Shown one piece after another: positions 62,032-64,000 of a stretch of 64,000 nt of DNA. This DNA comes from Paraburkholderia humisilvae (GTDB lineage: Bacteria; Pseudomonadota; Gammaproteobacteria; Burkholderiales; Burkholderiaceae), in NCBI RefSeq assembly GCF_902859855.1, contig NZ_CADIKH010000001.1, forward strand, positions 1 to 64,000, in the 5' to 3' direction. Made by a program: the position numbers and the translations under genes. Under the pieces are notes generated by a model. The model saw only the letters and a list, made by a program, of their open reading frames with translations. It was not told the origin of the DNA and did no database searches. Every line of letters begins with the position of its first letter. Within the stretch, counting starts at the first letter, position 1.

Positions 62032-62991
62032 TCACTTCCCTGGCGCGTGCCCGCACGCCCCTTCGCGGCTTGCCACATACTCGCGCGGCGTCATGTCATA
62101 GCGTTTCCTGAATTCTCGACTAAAGTGGGAGGGACTCGTAAAGCCGCACCGGTACGCAATCTCTTGAATTGTGACTTGCGGTGCACTGGCGAGCCGCCCC
62201 GCCGCATGCTCAAGGCGCATTGACCACACATAGCGCATCGCCGAAATGCCGTTGGCTCGCAGTGCACGCGAGACGGTTCGGGTCGACACGTTCAATACTG
62301 CGGCGATGCTTGCGACGTTCAGGTCGGGGTCGCCGATGCGGCGCGCGATCAGCTGTTTCGCGCGTAGCGCGATAGCGGCGCTCGGGCTGCTCCACGCGGA
62401 TCCATTGCGATCGTTAGCCAGCACTTCCATGAGATCCAAGCCTTGGCCGACAAGCCGAGCGAGCAGCGCTTCGCTTACCTTGCCGGCTTGCGAAGTCAAA
62501 TAAACCATGAACTCGCGTACTGCGCGGACATCCGGCGATTCGAGATCCGGACGGTGGACCACTCGAAAGCGTTCGCGCAATCCGCGCTCACGCAAGGCCG
62601 ATTTCGGCATGCGCACGATCGACATATGCGTCGCTTCCCGAACTGACGCTTCGTACTTGGCCAGCGGGTCGAGCACAACCATGTCGCCGGGCCGGAATGT
62701 CATCGTTTGCCCGTGCTGCACGATCGACAGCGCACCTCCCTTCACGATTTGCAAGTACAGATATTCGGCGTTCTGGACGGTGGGATGATGCATCATCGGC
62801 GAAACCGACTGCCAGGCGATATCGGCGTCTACGATGTCCGTCCCGTCAGCGCGTGCACTATTGATCGTCGACATATCAGAGCCGCCCGAATCGAACCGAA
62901 ACTGCAAGCCGTGCGTCCTCATCGCTTCGATCCATTCGTCACGGCACATTGGCGTGCCGTCCAACACGTTCTCGCACAACGTTACTGCCAT
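62032..62991 (-). CDS. AraC-family transcriptional regulator
   Basis: 319 residues. The N-terminal part is a cupin-like ligand domain of the AraC-binding-2 type (VKGGALSIVQHGQTMTFRPGDMVVLDP). The C-terminal ~100 residues hold two HTH motifs: DLNVASIAAVLNVSTRTVSRALRANG and VTIQEIAYRCGFTSPSHFSREFRKRYDMTPREY. The start at 62991 has GAGGGA; the frame open to 63099 is not needed. Targets unknown; the nearest co-directional gene is the second acyl-CoA ligase, 528 bp away. Confidence 0.92.
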   Translation of the reverse strand: MAVTLCENVLDGTPMCRDEWIEAMRTHGLQFRFDSGGSDMSTINSARADGTDIVDADIAWQSVSPMMHHPTVQNAEYLYLQIVKGGALSIVQHGQTMTFRPGDMVVLDPLAKYEASVREATHMSIVRMPKSALRERGLRERFRVVHRPDLESPDVRAVREFMVYLTSQAGKVSEALLARLVGQGLDLMEVLANDRNGSAWSSPSAAIALRAKQLIARRIGDPDLNVASIAAVLNVSTRTVSRALRANGISAMRYVWSMRLEHAAGRLASAPQVTIQEIAYRCGFTSPSHFSREFRKRYDMTPREYVASREGACGHAPGK

Positions 62992-63679
62992 ACATTCCCT
63001 CGTCCGAAACAAATGTTTAGTGTGTCTCCCGCAATGTTTTCGACCTCTATCGAGCCAGTGGCAATCATTCGCTAACGGCGCGCTGTAATTAACGCCCATT
63101 TCATCTGCTTAAAAAGGACTTCCATAACATTTTAAAAGCGCTTTCTTTAAGTTTGAAGCGGGCTTGCTTAATGTGGAAAGCAATTCCGCCGATAGGCTAA
63201 CTACTTCCCGTATTAAAACGCAATCCAATTAAGAGTGAGAATTTGCTTTCAGTCAGAGTACAACGACGCCCAGGACATTGTCCGATTTGGACGATAGGAA
63301 TGACCGTCGGGTGACACATGACCGGTGGCACTCAGGATAAATTCGTCACGTCAACAGGCAATGCATCTGACTGATGGAGCAATTCACCCGCGAAATGAGG
63401 GGCATCAACGGGCGGCGAGTTAATTGGCGGCGGGCGTGCGCAGACTTATCGATCAGCGCGACATTAGAAGCCTTTCGGCTGAACAATCGATACGTATTCG
63501 GGCTTTTCCGTTGTGGAAAGCGGTATAGCCAAATTAGCCACGCTCACGCGGACATATGGGCCCCATCGCAGCGCTTATCGATAATTCAATTTTGATGCTG
63601 GACGCGTTGAATGTGGGGGTAAAACGATCGATTGAGGAAGAGCTATCTGCTAAATTTAACTTATATAGGAATTCGACGA
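62992..63679. other. AT-richer intergenic region, 688 bp
   Basis: Divergent gap with visibly lower GC than the rest. It has an imperfect inverted repeat ATTGTCC/GGACGAT around 63277-63295. An open frame at 63374-63595 has no family, signal or ribosome support and is not called. Confidence 0.45.
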
Positions 63680-63934
63680 ATGAATAAAGCGTTTTTTAAT
63701 ACTTCGCTAATTACACTTCTAACGATGCTTTGTAATATTCCGGCTTACGCTTACAGTTGCAAAGGTGTTTCCTGTTCGACAGAAAAAGACGATGGCGACG
63801 CGGCCGCGATGGCTAGCGAGGTGAGCATCACAAAGTCTAGCCAGCGTGGTCACGCAACGTCAAAAATTCGTCACCCAGGCAAAGCAGAAAAGGCGCGCGG
63901 TTCCTCTTCAACTAACGTCTGGGACTACAACTGA
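63680..63934 (+). CDS. Small secreted protein of unknown function
   Basis: 84 residues. MNKAFFNTSLITLLTMLCNIPAYA is a signal peptide cleaved before YSCKGVSCS. The mature ~60 residues are hydrophilic, with one Cys pair near the start and many Lys, Ser and Gly. Ribosome site AGGA nine bases upstream supports the start. Base composition is lower in GC than the window average, so recent acquisition is possible. No family recognised. Confidence 0.62.
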   Translation: MNKAFFNTSLITLLTMLCNIPAYAYSCKGVSCSTEKDDGDAAAMASEVSITKSSQRGHATSKIRHPGKAEKARGSSSTNVWDYN

Positions 63935-63936
63935 AT

Positions 63937-63964
63937 AGGTTGTTCTTGCTAGGTTGTTCTTGCT
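63937..63964. repeat. Exact 14-bp tandem duplication
   Basis: AGGTTGTTCTTGCT twice in a row, starting two bases after the stop codon at 63934. Confidence 0.85.
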
Positions 63965-64000
63965 GCGACGCGAGTCGTTCGCGATAGCAAGCGCAAAACG

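Noticed and set aside
63374..63595. 73-residue open frame near the right end
   Set aside because: No ribosome site, signal or motif; composition like the surrounding non-coding DNA.
1..64000. CRISPR arrays, tRNA/rRNA genes, phage or integrase modules
   Set aside because: No regularly spaced repeats, no tRNA T-loop pattern and no integrase or transposase motif were seen on either strand.

Overview
The window looks like a chromosomal accessory stretch from a high-GC betaproteobacterium of Burkholderia sensu lato (Burkholderia/Paraburkholderia/Caballeronia type). I base this on two Burkholderia-style general porins, an XapX protein, a short H-NS-family protein, a PenA-like class A beta-lactamase, many LysR regulators and uniform GC-rich codon use. 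No rRNA, tRNA, CRISPR array, integrase or intact insertion sequence was seen.

Layout. 0.1-11.3 kb: a MOSC-reductase-ferredoxin fusion, a small protein with a caspase-like His/Cys pattern, a large secreted protein of unknown role, a porin, a chalcone-isomerase-like secreted protein, an H-NS-like protein, an orphan sensor kinase co-transcribed with a BMP-type binding protein, and NnrU. 11.7-18.6 kb: a GH63-like glycosidase and a 1214-residue membrane patatin. 18.9-24.2 kb: a conserved unknown, an N-methyltryptophan oxidase-type flavoenzyme, small periplasmic and PPC-domain proteins, a frameshifted NmrA-type reductase and a Tat-exported epoxide hydrolase. 24.6-27.1 kb: a peptidoglycan-binding amidase with a multi-pass membrane partner.

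27.1-38.4 kb appears to be one regulon. A LacI-family repressor gene sits between an aldehyde dehydrogenase, an acyl-CoA ligase, a MexEF-OprN-like RND efflux operon and a GFA-family gene. Operators of the type WCGAAAWCGWTTTCGW occur at these promoters, and three promoters share an almost identical -35/17 bp/-10/operator design. 38.6-44.1 kb: two LysR genes, an isochorismatase-family hydrolase, XapX, a second porin and a methyltransferase.

44.4-48.5 kb is the best candidate for an undescribed system: a tight three-gene operon of a multi-pass membrane protein with a possible helix-hairpin-helix-like tail, an SGNH hydrolase, and a membrane-anchored protein with two alpha/beta-hydrolase domains. 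A perfect 14-bp-arm inverted repeat lies upstream and a strong terminator lies 230 bp downstream. 48.9-52.5 kb: a class A beta-lactamase whose KTG triad reads RPG, a secreted hydrolase divergent from a MerR regulator, a lipoprotein and a secreted protein. 52.5-57.9 kb: a six-gene operon (iclR, amino-acid ABC importer, hutF, hutG) for uptake and breakdown of a histidine-pathway intermediate, preceded by two TGAGATTCTCA palindromes. 58-64 kb: a cNMP/thioredoxin-fold/thioredoxin-reductase-like fusion without the redox CxxC, a second acyl-CoA ligase, an AraC regulator, and an AT-richer end with a small secreted protein.

All functions are inferred from sequence pattern and remembered family features. 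No database search was run.
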